This document shows, in pieces, positions 14,451 through 27,527 of a stretch of DNA of 64,000 nt. The DNA comes from Nomia melanderi (Eukaryota > Arthropoda > Insecta > Hymenoptera > Halictidae), in assembly GCF_051020985.1 (NCBI RefSeq), contig NC_135007.1, forward strand, positions 16,395,501 to 16,459,500. The letters run 5' to 3'. Made by a program: the position numbers and the translations under genes. The notes below the pieces were generated by a model, which worked only from the letters and a program-made list of their open reading frames with translations, did not search any database and was not told the DNA's origin. Each line of letters opens with the position of its first letter. Within the stretch, counting starts at the first letter, position 1.

Positions 14451-14462
14451 CCAATGACGTCA
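14451..14462. promoter_or_regulatory. CCAAT box overlapping a full CRE palindrome (TGACGTCA)
   Basis: CCAAT at 14451-14455 runs directly into the perfect CREB/ATF palindrome TGACGTCA at 14455-14462. The site lies about 600 bases upstream of the RUSC-like start codon, in a local CG-rich patch, and 11 bases before an ATGGCGGAC on the + strand. A promoter, possibly bidirectional, is the natural reading, but this is inferred from motifs only. Confidence 0.45.
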
Positions 14463-14472
14463 GGCTGAGGTT

Positions 14473-14578
14473 ATGGCGGACGTATTTGAGCGAGTGCGCT
14501 CGTGCTCCGTATCGGGGATGATCAAGGCTGCACGTCATTGCAACGCTCTCAAGAGGGCGTGTTTTAAGGTTAGCTGTC
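14473..14578 (+). CDS. Possible first coding exon, divergent from RUSC-like gene
   Basis: An ATG in good context starts MADVFERVRSCSVSG and stays open for about 35 codons to AAG followed by a GTTAGC donor at 14579. If not spliced it stops after 40 codons. It begins just after the CRE/CCAAT motif pair and faces away from the RUSC-like gene, so it could be the first exon of a divergent transcript. I could not find a convincing second exon in the next 17 kb. It may equally be chance. No homologue recognised. Confidence 0.2.
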
Positions 14579-16163
14579 ACGTAATAAATAATTAATCGAT
14601 CGACTTGAGCATGTTACTTTTAGATTGGGCAATCGATGACACCTTGGCGAATGCGTGACAAATAGATGATTATCGAAAACCACTTCTCGCGGACGAAGAT
14701 CAACGTCCGAAAGCGAATCAACGAAGCGAAACCTCCTAAATCGTACGTCGATTTCGATTCAAAACGGACCTCGAACCACACATGACTCGATAAGAAATTC
14801 AACTACGCGCCCAAAACGATGTCGCGATTAAATTCGATATATCACTTACTGACATGTCACCATGTGCGTCTGACACACTGCGTATCACGGAATCATTTTA
14901 TTTCTATTCAACACGCCCGATTTGATGTCACTTAATCAACGGTACTCTACTCCAAATACCAAATAGACAGTATTATTTTAATCGAATTACACGAATTATA
15001 TTCTCATACCGAAAAACAGTGTCAACAATTCTACACAGGAGTCGAAGATGCGTATACCAATACTTCTCCCGCCCACTTGTCGAGCAATTGTTTAAACAAC
15101 ACAGTCGCGGTAATACCGTCGTAACTCACTGAACGTTACCATTCATAGTCAGCGATGAACTGTTCGACGAATAGTTAAATGCACAATGCATTTCCGCGGA
15201 TGCTGTTCGAGATTCCTGCTCGCGCGCGTGCGACGATGATTGTTTACCTCGCAGAAATGCAAAGAGTAAAAGAAATTTCAATCTGAATCGGCAATCGTAC
15301 CTCGAAGAGATTTCTTCCACCGCATCGTCGCCGGTCGCCGGAATCTAGTTCTGCGGAAAATATTTACACCGGATAAATGTTAACCGAAAACACTGATGCC
15401 CACGACCATATGGCGACAACCTGGCCGTCGCTCATAGTTAGAAATTCATTTTAACTGCGCCTACGGAGCACACGGTCGCTCATGCGGCGCATGAGCATTA
15501 CCGATCCGGCGTAAAGGGTGGGCAAAAGGAAATCGGATACAACACGTTTAAATTAAGGTTACAACACAACGACGCTGGATAAGTATCTGTCGCTCGGTCG
15601 AGTCGTCGTTACTCGCTGAAACTGAGAAGCGACATTCTGATTCTTTTCATAAGACAACGCGGAATGCCTCTAAATGACACTTGAATTTTCAGCCGGAACG
15701 AGATAATGCGCAGCCACGCACACGCGTTCCGTCTCTCTTCGACTGTAGAAAGTGAATTGTCAAGACACGTCGGTGGAAAGGGGACTTGGCATCGTTGACT
15801 GTTTGCAGTCTGATTGTGAAGCTTCGGTTTAACTTTATTTCCGAGTTCCGGCACTGTCCAGGGAAAGTCAACGTGACTCGCGTTACAAACGATTGACAAC
15901 GGAGGAAGCTGTTGCACGCCCAACGGTCTCTGCCTGCTCACACCCATCAAACGGTGCACAGCGTGTCACAAATCAAATTAACGGTAATTCGCTTTTGAAT
16001 TAATTACAGAGGACAACGCTGACAAACGATAAGCGAACGAGTCATAAATTGGAGAAAGATAAGTAACGCTGAGTTCAACAGTTTCTCATATTTAGACACG
16101 CAGATAATCAGTTTACTGAACTATAATGGGAACGGATGCCTGGAATCAACGTTTGTCTTATAA

Positions 16164-16353
16164 TCATCACGTTGAATGCGCAATGTCACAGAGTACAAAA
16201 TGGAAGAATAATCATTGGATTGAATGACGCTATTACACATTAGACAGCATTATTTACAATATAGAAATATTTCCAAATAATCATCGTTCAATTGAGTGAA
16301 CTATGTAATTCAATTTAGGGGTCACCGACGACCCCACGGCATTTGTATTAAAG
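16164..16353. mobile_element. Degenerate miniature inverted-repeat element, CACGTTGAATG family
   Basis: The left end reads CACGTTGAATGCGCA near 16168; the right side carries GGGGTCACCGACGACCCC (16318-16335) followed by ACGGCATTTGTATTAA. Internal sequence (AAATAATC..CGTTCAATTGA) aligns by eye with the clearer copy at 20719-20955. It has no coding capacity. The right inverted repeat is eroded. Confidence 0.45.
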
Positions 16354-17546
16354 AAGTCTTTGAAGCGGACAGAAAAGGCGAAGAAAACTACGCGTTGAAA
16401 AGACAAAGAAGATAATAATTCCCGTCAACCTTGATAACGTAATGCAACCGGGCGTCACGGTTGCTCAACGCGTAAGAGAGAAAATCGAAAATGATCGCCG
16501 GACGATCGAATAGAACGACTCGAGTTCTCTCTCGGGCTTTAACGCGTTAAGCGCCATGTCAGCCACTGGTGACCGACGCTTCTGAATGACTAAAAACCAA
16601 TCGTAACGTACAAGACAACCGATGTGAAATAAAAATGTTTAACAACGCAACTTTTCCAACGATGGATCATTTATTTTTTGAGACAAACATGTAAGTCTTC
16701 TTCGTTTCGCTTCAGTTTTTCGTTAGGATATATTTTAATTGCGTTTGGCCTGCATTCGACGAGTATAATCATTATTTGATTTTATTGCACAATCGGAGAT
16801 TTTTCAAACTAAACTCCACACATAACTGGTCAACGCATTGAACGCTAATTTCAGCTACTAAAAACGCGAGCGTCGGTGATTGTATCGATACATTTTTGAA
16901 CATCGGTTAAACCAAAATTTGTAACTTCCGAGGAAGAATAAGGAGTTCGGTTTTATCATTTTAGTTTGGATTTGTGTTATACATATCTAACAGTGAAACT
17001 ACTGGACGGTTTTCCGGTTTTCCATGCCGTTGGAAAAATCATTCGCGTTGGTCCGCGCTCCGCGGCAGTGTCGAGGGCACCGGTTAATTTTAGCGGGACG
17101 TCGAAGGAGAGGGCTCGCGGTTGGAGGGGACGGGGATGAAATTGAAGAGTCGAATTTCGCGAGCTGACGAAAATTTTACGCGTGCACCGGCGAAATATAA
17201 TCCGGGAGTACTTTTGCCAAGGGAACCGGTTCGTTTTGCTGGCTCGCGTTCACGCCTCGCGATTTTCTGGCGAGACAAGTTAAACGGCCAGCCTTTATTC
17301 GGTAGTAGGTGTTGTTGTCTTCGCGGGGGAACTGGTAGTTTCACCGTTTTCCGCGAAAAACATTTTCTCGCGGCTGTCGCTCGGCCTGTATGGTGTGCCT
17401 GCTTAGCGGCTCACGGTTTCTTCGCGGCTGAAGCTTTTTTTCTAATTCCAAATAGCGAGATTTTAGAATTTGATTTCATAAAACAGTGGCGGCTCGTATA
17501 GGCACTGTGGAAGTTCGCCACCAATTTCCACTGATATTGATAACAT

Positions 17547-17739
17547 TTAACCCTTTGCACTCGGAAGTTTTTCACTAGAAATATTTTAATATTTTCCGGT
17601 GAGATAAAACTGATATTCTGGGAGACTAAGCGAATTTCTTTAATAATTTCTCAGAGAAACCTTTGGTACTTTTCCAATAATTGCAAAAATAAGTCGTCAG
17701 GCATGGGTCATTTGACCCGCCTGGTAGTTTTAGCGTTAA
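17547..17739. mobile_element. Miniature element bounded by TTAA, with internal palindrome
   Basis: It starts with TTAA at 17547 and ends with TTAA at 17736-17739. The inner right end GGTAGTTTTAGCG resembles the GGTAGTT(C/G)(T/C)AGTG end of the elements at 29.1, 39.8 and 41.9 kb. It shares the AATAAGTCG internal block with the 29.1-kb copy and contains the palindrome GGGTCATTTGACCC. The left end CCCTTTGCACTCGGAAG recurs at 46.88 kb. Confidence 0.4.
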
Positions 17740-18251
17740 TGTCAAAGGCCACAAATTTTCTGTATCAACGCTCCCACTAATTTCACCTACGAGCCGCCAC
17801 TGTAAGGACGCAGAAGTGTCATGACAAAATGTATAAAGTAATATGAATTATGTATTATCAAGTGGGTAGATGGTCAACGTATTATTGTGTTTCAGCGTTC
17901 GGCGAGAACAGCTGGCAAACCGTTCTGGAAATGATAAGTTTGGGATTGGACCTGGAAGGCGTCACTCCGTTTGGCTCTACGCGCACGTGTAGGACACTCC
18001 CACAGAGCTCGGTACTCGAAATAGCGAGACACGCCGGCGTTTCTCACACAAAACTGTGGGAGAAGTGTTTTTCCACTTGAGAGACCGATTTTCTTGTCCC
18101 TAAACGAGGAGGAAACGTCTGGAACGATCTCGGGCGGTCGTAAATCACTTTCCACGGTTGGAAGAAATTGCACGGGGACCTGCAGTCTCTTTCTAGGAAG
18201 AAAGGAACCGGTACACCGCCGAGAATTACGCAAAATATTGATTCCTTTTCA

Positions 18252-18454
18252 TCAACACTAGGTTTACGTTCACTGTGCGGTTTGTTCTATTGTTCCTAGA
18301 AAAATTGACATTTGATAGCTTGGATCATGGGAATTAGGGATTTAAAAATAGATTACTAGGATACATATTATAATCGAAACGGACATAAACATTTACCAAT
18401 ATTTATAAAATTTAATATCCGTCAAATCGACGGGTTCCGTAAACCTAGTGTTAA
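18252..18454. mobile_element. MITE-like element with near-perfect 15-bp terminal inverted repeats
   Basis: CACTAGGTTTACG near 18256 is matched by CGTAAACCTAGTG ending at 18450, flanked by TCAA and TTAA. The roughly 200-bp interior has no open frame of note. The TTAA flank and CAC.. termini suggest a piggyBac-type non-autonomous element; superfamily assignment is inferred. Confidence 0.6.
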
Positions 18455-20718
18455 GAACGACGAGATGATTGATTTTCTGGGAGACCCTTCGTTTACAGTT
18501 CTCTCTTTTTATACTCGTATCATTTGCGAATGCTCGTTGTAAATTAACACCGAGCTAGTTGAAGATAGGTGTGACGCAATGCGAGCAACGTGGAGGCACA
18601 CGAGTGACACGCAGGCTATAACAGCTGTAACTATGCTATGAACCTCCCGACGAGTTACCGAACGAAGTCCAAGCGAAACAAAACCGCTGGAAAGGTCGGA
18701 CAAAGATTTAATATCCTTCCCCGTCCAGAGACACATCTGTCCGCGCGACGAGCTTTTGTGTAATTCCCGATTTCATCGGTCAGTCCTTGAACACGTGAAT
18801 CCGCATCGAGTTTCACTGTTCGGTTGTAGCAAATGCGACGCCGCTAGCGTCCAGATGTTGACTATCCCATTGTTGCTCGTGTCCTGTTTCACTGAACTTG
18901 AATGTCGACGATGCTCCTATCGGTGTCGCTGTGTCGGCGACGGTGGGGGCGTGGGAGTGGCTGACGAAGGTGAGAAACGCGTTAGAAATTTTGTGGACGT
19001 TATTCTGGGATTCTTGGACCGCGCCGTACTCATTAGTAACGAGTAGACGACAGGTGTTCCAGCGACTACAATGTTCGCGAACGCGCGAAGTATGCTACAA
19101 TAAGAATTTCATCTTGCTTCGTTTTTCAGGGGTCGATCCGCGCAGCTCCGAACTCGCAGGAATTTGCAGAATCGACTGACAAACGTTTCGAAGGCAAAAC
19201 TAGTTTGCAGACGATGCGCAGCAGTCGAAAGACTGTTTGTTGGTGGTATATCGAGAATATATTAGCGACTCGATTAAAACAGGAATTATGGAACGTAAAC
19301 TGAACGAACTTCAGATGACTCATTCTTCCACTGTACAGTGCGGTTTTATAATTTATAACTTAAAAAGTATGACTGATACAAACAGATGAAAGTTGTAAGG
19401 TATATAGCTAAACATGGTGATTATATTTTTGTTACATTACGGGGATATTATGCAGCTTTTTCAATGACAATGACTTTGCGTTTCGATTCCAACGTTATAT
19501 AAACAGAGAAACTGAATTTGCAGAATATTGTTGTTTCTCAAATGAAAATCATTTCGTGTTGCAGACTACTTGGCAACGCGTTGGTAATCAACGCGCCGAG
19601 TATCTTTTTTCGCGAGACGCGTTTGACAAATGGCGGCCGTCGGGCCTCGCGCGCAAAGTCAGAGATCATGTAGCCCGGCGTTCCGCGGATATTCAAAGTA
19701 ATGTCTTGTGTCCTTACGATTGTATAGGAAGCAATTGCACTTCGGATCGGCCCTCCTCCGATACTTCCGTTCCTGTCCCTTCCGTTTGCCGTGGCAAAAG
19801 TACGGCGGCCTCGGGGGCGCTTGCAATGGCGGGCTCATCCGGCCCACAGAGAATTCGGCTATTTTCATGATGACGCACAGCAGAAGCACTATCATCATTT
19901 GTCAATGTTCAACGTCCGTCGTTGACCGATCTCACGTTACAACATAGTAGTAACGCTCTCACGGTTCGTGTGACGTACTGTTTGTTCAAACCGACTCGCG
20001 CGGTTCGCGGGAGAAGGGAAGATAGAAAAAGAAAACAAACAAACAGGCAAACAAACAAAAACGAAGAAACAGAAAAGCAGAGTGGAAGATAAAGAAAGAA
20101 AAGAAGGAAAACAAGTGAAGAACGTCGCGAGCGAGAGTTTACCAATCGTCCAACCGCGAAGACAATGAATCTCGCTGGTCCATCGTTTGAGAATGTTCAC
20201 TTTTCATTATTCCGGCCCGCGGTGTACATTTACCACTCGAGGGAAACGGGGCGAAAGAGAGTTACATTACGAGGAGGAGCGTTTCCCGCGTCCCTGCCGG
20301 CACACTCGCGAACATGAAAGACGTTTGCACCTTTGACGACGACGACGAAACCGGGGGAAAAACACCGTCGATTTACTCCTCTGCCGGATCCCACAGCCGA
20401 TGACACCTTTCAAAAGAGGCCCCTTTGTTTACGACGCGTCGCCTAGCCCGTTCTCGCCGCGGTTCATACGCCTTCGACAATGACGACGGGCTCGGCGCCG
20501 CGGCTGCACCCACGTAGTCACTTTTTGCCGGCCGGAGAACCGTCCTCTGTCTCTCCTCGATCGGCGGAACCTCGGTTTTTCACCCTTTAACCCGACGAAT
20601 CTCGGGCGGACGGTTCATCGAACCCGCCCGTCCCCGAAAACCGTCGGAGGAAGGACGCGTTCGATGGAACCAGAGTCGAAAAGTGATACCTTTCCCGCGT
20701 TCCCTTTAACCCCTTGCT

Positions 20719-20955
20719 TTAACACGTTGAATGCCACGCGATTTCACGTAGCGAACTATACACTATGAAAAATATCATATGAAACTATCCCATTGAATCG
20801 TTTTATTTTTATCGCGCGTTTGTCTGGCCGAATGTCACATTGGGCAGAATTACTTATAAAAATGTTTGCAAATAATCAGCGTTGAATCGATTGAATTATA
20901 GTAATTCGATCTGGTCGGGGGTCACCGGTGACCCCCATGGCATTCAACGTGTATC
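20719..20955. mobile_element. MITE-like element with a 20-bp perfect palindrome near one end
   Basis: TTAA at 20719 is followed by CACGTTGAATGCCA; the right end reads TGGCATTCAACGTG, a perfect inverted repeat. Just inside the right end is GGGGGTCACCGGTGACCCCC (20917-20936), a 20-base perfect palindrome that is partly preserved in the copy at 16.2 kb. There is no coding capacity. Confidence 0.6.
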
Positions 20956-23029
20956 CAGCTTTGCAAAGAATTCACGAGCTTGATTCTTTTGAATGCAAGA
21001 TAAATATTATCCTTCTATCGTCGGTTATTATACTTTAGAGCAAACACGGGCGTAGAATATGCTCGGAATCTTTCTTTCTTTAAAATGGACTATTAACGAA
21101 GAAGTTGTATCAACAGTTAAGGTCGAAAAAGTCTATTCTAAACCTCGGATGCAAACGAAAATAGGAATGCAGACTCTTGGGACCGGCTTTTGAAGAGAAC
21201 TCCATTCCCGAGCGGGCTAATCGAAGATCTTTCCCGTACAATCGACGCGAAAGTTTTTGCACCGCTTTCTAATTACCGGCGAGCCAAATGAAAAGAAATA
21301 TTGATTAGCTCGAAATGCCGAGGAAACGTTCCACTTCTTTCCGCGGTGGGAAATGCGTCTCTTTCTCGTTCCTTTCGAGTAAGAGCTTCCTTTCTCGCAG
21401 CGGAACGGCCGGGAAAAAAGAGGAGCGACCGAACACGCGCAGCTTCGAGAACATTTTGTCCGCGTCGCTTTTCTCGTCGCGGGAAAGGTAACTTTTCATT
21501 CGAAGTCTACTGATTTATGGGCACTGCAGATTTCTATCCGATTGCATCGCGTTTTCGATCGATCCTCGACGCTAGGTTCACTGAACGCGTCGATTTGACG
21601 CGCGTCGAATATTATAAACAGAGATTCGTGAATATTTACGACGATCTTGGTTCGTACGAGTATGAACTGTCTATTTTTAAGCCTCTAATTTCCGAGATCT
21701 AAACGACCGTCAATGTTCCCGGAGGCAATAGGATAATCTGTACATTAAATCTCTGTGAACGTAGCATCGGAAGATAAAGAACGGTCGGTCGGAGATTGTT
21801 CCGCGGTGAATCGTCCGCTATCAGCGAGTTTATCCAAATGATTCAGAAATTACACGGAAACCGTAATCGGAAGCATTGGCCGGGCGATCGTCGGAGATCG
21901 GGAGCGATCCTGATACGCGGTTTTCTGGCGACGAACCGCGCGCGGCGAACAGTAATAATAGTCGTTACGTCAGCAGACGCGTTCAACGGGCCTAAATTGC
22001 AACAAGTGGCGAGGCAATTGTTTCGAGTTAATCGAACGTTAAGACGGAACGGGGATTCGACGGGGCGATTAATCGAGCGCGGGCCGGCCCGCGATAAAAA
22101 GCTGCCGTTGCTCGAACGGTCGACTCACGCCCGCCGATAATTGCGTTAATCTCCTCCGCGGAGTGTTTCGGGGAACTCTGGTATCTCGGAAACGGTCGTC
22201 GAAACGTCAATTATTCGACTAATGCGCTAAAGGAGCGTCCGCACGGGACGCGATTTTCAGGCGCGGCGACGAAATCGAAAAGGTGACCGGTCGGTTAAAA
22301 ATACATTAGAACGCGAAACTCCGTTTTCCCGGCTCGAACTGTTGTTCAAGCCAGCGAGCGTATAAACATAGAAGCGCGGAGCTAGCGGTTCTTCTTAGAA
22401 AGAACAATTGCATATAGTTGAACGCGAAACAATCGCCCCGGGTGACGAAGCAACGTTACGAAGATTCATTTAGGAGGAAGGTAAAGGAACATCCGAGACG
22501 ACGATTAGGGGTTGAAACCGAATCCCTCGGCAACCACGACTCGATTAACCCCTCGAACGGTCCCAGCGTCGATAAGTAACGAGCGATTTGTTCCAGTGGT
22601 GCCGCGGTAAACAGCACAATGCACGGGAGCAGCTCATTAGCGTGAAGTGCGGCTGTTCGAGCGAGCCCGTCGCAATAAAGGATGCGCGAGGCGTAACGAC
22701 CCGTCGAATCGGAATTAATTTAGCCGGCGAATGAACGTCGACCTATGATCGAATATCGAGTGGCATTCGGGAAGAAAAAGAAGGAAGGAGGAGGAGGAGG
22801 AGGAGGGACAAAAAAAACAGGGGCAAACATTATTTCCTCCCTCTGACCGTTCTCCGCCCCCACCAACGCCAGTGCGCGGGCAACGCGATGCAATAGGATC
22901 GATCGATCGCGAGGAGATGGCGAACCTGTGGGCACGGTTCTCCAGAAGTGGCCTCGTGGGCGAGCACAGACACGAAAACAAACCGAGCACACAGGGAAGA
23001 ACACTGCGACAACGACGGTTCAAGTCCGC

Positions 23030-23560
23030 CGGATGCTGGCGGAGAATCACCACAAATAAACACCACTTTCAGTCTAGATCCTCTGTCCTAAGAACCACGG
23101 AATTCAGTTCTCTATCGCGTTGATCCGCTTTGATCAGCGTTTATCACTCTGTTTCGAGTTCACTGGATGCAGGCGAAAAATCGTCACAAACACCACTCAG
23201 AGTCTAAGCTCTCTATCCTAGGTGGAATCACGCTTTTCGTCGCGTCGATTCCATTGGTCGATCAGCGTTTACGGATCACTCGATAACAAGTTCATCGGGT
23301 GCAGGCGAAAATCCTCACGAACAGACAGCACTTCAAGTCCAAGCTCTCTATCGCGAGATCACGTTGTTTGCCGCGTCGATTCCATCGATCGATCGACGTT
23401 CATGAATCACTCGGGTCTAAAGGTCCGTCGAAAAATCGCCGCGATCACCACTGAAAGTCCAGTTCCGGGGAACGCGAAAATCACGCTTCCTATCGCGTCG
23501 ACGGCGTTGATCGATCGGTGTTCGCGTGAATCACTCGATTCAGGAACACTTGACACGAGT
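23030..23560. repeat. Degenerate tandem repeat, unit about 125 bp, four copies
   Basis: A recurring module carries GATCGATC(A/G)(A/G)CGTTTA..AATCACTCG followed by GCAGGCGAAAAATC..CAC and AGTC(C/T)A(A/G)(G/C)CTCTCTATC. Copies of the GATCA(G)CGTT core fall near 23128, 23257, 23387 and 23509, that is 120-130 bases apart. The repeat is eroded, with indels, so it is not recent. Open frames across it are artefacts of the repeat. Confidence 0.65.
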
Positions 23561-26500
23561 TGATTAACCGAGATTGTCGCTCTGATCGCGGCGGATCGCC
23601 GGTTTCCGGTGGATCAATCCGCGGAGAGAAGACGATCACGGCGAAGAGTTCACGTAGGGTAGGCGGTAGGCGCGCGCGAACGCAGAAAAGTATTTTTCCA
23701 CGTTTATTTTGGCGGAATCAGTTTCTGGACCGCGGTCTGACTCAGACTGCCCTAACAGCGCGCGTCCCGCGCGGGAGAGCGTTTGCACACGGCACGACAC
23801 GACGCGGAGTTTAATCTCTATTAATAAATACCCGCTCCGCCTCGGCCGGAATAGAGAGCAGCTCTATTCCGACCGGCTTCCATTCGACGCACGTAAACGT
23901 GAACGCGCTCTCACGTTGTTCCCCGAGGGATCCTTTCAACCCTCAACCCCTAGCCACGCGACATCTTTCGCGACTATCCTCTTTAACGCTTGATTTACGG
24001 AACCCGACGATTTCACGGATATTGAATTTTTTCAACATCATTTAATGGCAGTTTCAGTCAATTCTGATTCGTGCACTCACGCGAACGCGCGTCGTGATAT
24101 TCTAGTTTCGAGGCTATAACTTCCGCGATTTATACAGACAAATACGTAGTTTTCTGGGAACAGTAGGATAACGTGTGGAATATATGCTCGTAAATCTCGT
24201 GTCACCCTCAACGGAGCACCATATAAGCATGGCACTTCATTCATTAATATGCTTTTATGTTAATTAATTCGATTTTTGAAAAATTTCGATTTGTTTCGGT
24301 CTTCATAGCTTCATGGTTCGTTTCAATTTTAATATTGGAGATTCAGATTGCATATCACGCGAGATGGAAAATAATCGATCGAGTTTTCTCAGCTTTTCGG
24401 CCTCGACTATTTCCAGAAGCGACTTGGAAATAAATTACTGAATTTTGGTCAGTTGACTCAGACGGGAATCGCTCGGTAGAGGTCTCCGAAATAATCGCGC
24501 GGCGTACGGTAATGAATGCACGTATAAATGTCACCGTTGAGAACTCGTGGATCCGTGGATTAAGGCGATATTAGTCACGCTCGGCGTAAAATCTCGAATC
24601 TCGCTGTCTAATTATAAAGGGATCGATGAGAGACGATTTAGGAGAGCGGCGCGCGATACAGGGCGGACAGCGTCTCTCCCTTGAAATTCATTTACGCCGT
24701 CGCGCGGAGCGGAATCGAACCGAGGCTAATCGAATTATCGTTTCACCCGACAACTCTGTTCTAATTACTGCGTTACCGTTGGAAATAGATATTACTCTCT
24801 CCACTTTAATCCGTTGCCCCGAACGGAACTCGGTCACTCGAGTACTCGGTAATCGCGTTCGAAATAGTCCGACTTTAACCCTTTCAGGACGAATGTCGGT
24901 ATTTTCAAGACACCGGACTTTCACAGCCGAGAAACAACGTTGGCAACGAGCAGGGCAATTCCGAGGGAGATGAGAGTATTTTCTTGGAAACGCGTTTCAA
25001 TGGAAGCTAAAACAATCGGAACGCTGGATTTGATTTCTGACTGAACTTCGATTACCTTCTTACGAAATAATCGAGGATTCAAATTATAGATAAGAACGCG
25101 TCAATGGTTATTGTAATTGTATGTTATGCATACGAGATAATTAGATTAATTATCCGATTTCATTATGCGAATAACAAAAGATTGATACATGGTCTTGTTT
25201 CTCTTTACTGTGCAGGATTTCGATGATTTAACTTTTCTGTAAAGGGTTTCGAATATCTTAAATAATCCTCGCAAAGGGTTGAAGTCGTTCCCCTTTATTG
25301 CGTTTCCCCTCGCGAACTATCGTCCACCCCCGAAACTAGCCCCGCGAATTTCGATCGTGTCACCTCCCTTTGCGAGCCGAGTTTCATCGAAGCTCGGAGT
25401 TGCCAACGATCTCGAAATGTCAAAGTTGACCTGCTCCTCTCGCGACGCACCCGATAGAGTAGGGGGTTGAAGGCGTACGCCTCTCGCCGTCCTCCCTCGA
25501 GACGTAAACATCTTTTTTTATCCGAAAGTTTTCGGAGTTGGCGAGAGTTCCGCTTGAAAATTTGTTTCTCGAGGTTCTGTACGGAATCGATCTGGAAAAC
25601 AGTTCGATCGGACGTAATTTCGCTGGCCTGTTCGAGCGTGAACGCGTGGAACGGAGCGATAAGAGGACGCTGGAAGCTTCGAGACAAATCGCGTCGAGCC
25701 TGGCGCAATATGAGTTATTAAGCGACGCGTTTGATGCATTGCGCGACAAACGCGAGTGCACGGGCAGAATGTTTAAAAAGATCTTCCTTTCAACGTGTGC
25801 TTCTTACTCTATTTATATCCGTAATATTTATAATCTTCATATAAATAGAATATAAATATAACTTCACCGTTACACCATTGCAATTACACAAGTAGAATAC
25901 ATTCGTTGATTCATCAAAGATCGTTTTCTTAAGTTCTCAAAATTAAATAGAACATGAAACAATTGGTTAACGCTAGAAGAATGTTTCGACGAAATCGAAC
26001 TTTCATATCTAGAATACGAAGTCACAGATTATTTCATTTCTCGAACAGCAAGAGTATTTAGTTCCTTTTCTCAATATTATTTAAACATTTGATACATAAC
26101 GTAGCCTCAGTTGCTGGCGGTTTTCCGTAGCTTGACGAGTCTCCGTGCGCAAGTGGTCAAAGGACTCCAGTACCTCGGCATTGCGGATGCCTCGCTCGAG
26201 GGTTGCTTAATTTCTAAAGTACATGCCCGGCGAGGGTTTATTTCACCGTCGACGATGACGTAATTGCCGGCACGTCGTGCGGAACCCGCGACGGAGGGAT
26301 CGATGCGAAATTGATTCGGTTAATGGGCGTCGCACGAATAGGTGGAAAGAAGCGGGACGCCGAAATAATCCCGTTTGCCACACAATCGCATTACCGGGGG
26401 TGGTCCGTTTCGCGCGCGGTGTACTCTAAACGACTCCGGACAAAGGATACATTCCGGGGAATCCCGACGCAAAACAGCGCGGGTCATTTAAGTGTGCGCA

Positions 26501-26798
26501 AAACCGAAAATTCGGCGGCATTGTGTCATTTAATCCTGGACCGTGAAAAAGGCGAGCTTAACTCCTCGAGGCGCACGATTTTAAAGGAGAAAACAACCCA
26601 GGCTGCGTTAATTCACTGCGCCAAGCAATCCGCCAACCTTAATCACAACAGTCTCGCCGGCTAATGCGTTTTGTCTTGCATACATCGTTGTTTTCACTTA
26701 CTCGCGCGTTTATCGTTAGTCCATAGCATTACCGACTGGATGAGAAACTTTAAATAGAACATTAAACTGTACGACTATAGGCAACTTCAACTTTTCCG

Positions 26799-26866
26799 GG
26801 CGGGTTAAAGTATATCCCACCATGCATAAGAAGCTAAGCAAAAGGTGGGACAGTGTTTAACCCGCC
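26799..26866. repeat. Hairpin-forming inverted repeat (about 23-bp arms)
   Basis: GGCGGGTTAAAGTATATCCCACC (26799-26821) is nearly the reverse complement of GGTGGGACAGTGTTTAACCCGCC (26844-26866), with a 22-base spacer. Mismatches cluster in the middle of the arms. It may be a solo miniature element or a structured RNA; there is nothing coding around it. Confidence 0.6.
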
Positions 26867-27484
26867 TAATCTCGAAGGGTCGAGAGGTAAGCGCTAGTGC
26901 CATAAACATAAACGGGGACAATAGTCACTGTACACGGATACAGAAGCCAATGGTCTAGGGTTAATACCGACGTGGCAAATTAACACGTTTCAGAATTGTT
27001 TACCTTGGATTCTAATTACGAAGCTACTTAAAGTATCTTTGTACAGTGACAAGATTAAGGGACCCTTCAAGATGGAAAATAGTAAATACAAAATAGAAGC
27101 TAGTTATCGGTAATTCTAGTGTTTAAGAAGCATTCAAATTACGCCTCCCTCGGCTTCACTCGCTTCGCGTGCCCGGAGTTATTTAAAGAATCTTTTCCAT
27201 CCGTTGATTTGTCAATAACAATTGATCCAACACTAATGCGAACTTTAAACAACCTTGATACCAAGCAGCATGAACCTCTACAGTCTCCTGCGAGCGATAA
27301 GCGCGTGGCAAAGAATTTCAAATAATTTCTGATCGAGGAGAATACGTTAGATAAGAACAAAAAAGGATATACTAGGAGCGAAGCAATACGAAAAACAGCT
27401 CGCTTTGACTTTGAAGATTGATCTGCATTGTAAATAGGTCGTGAGGAGTATAAATCACGGGAACGTATGCGCAGCCGAACTCAC

Positions 27485-27527
27485 CAACGTGTTCCCCGTT
27501 GCCGCAGACGGTATCTGTAGCCAAGGC
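27485..27527 (-). other. Isolated exon-like segment of 43 bases
   Basis: On the minus strand a good acceptor (TGATATTTTTCAG) is followed by 43 bases without stop in two frames and then a consensus G|GTGAGT donor at 27484. One frame reads ALATDTVCGNGEHV. It may be a non-coding or mini exon of an undetected gene, or chance; no protein recognised. Confidence 0.15.

Noticed and set aside
19131..19310. Possible exon after a TTTTTCAG acceptor on the + strand (59 open codons)
   Set aside because: It could be joined in phase to the 14473 exon, but no homology, and its end has no donor; too weak to call.
24640..24790. tRNA-like B box (GGTTCGATTCCGC on the minus strand)
   Set aside because: No matching A box, acceptor stem or anticodon arm could be drawn around it.
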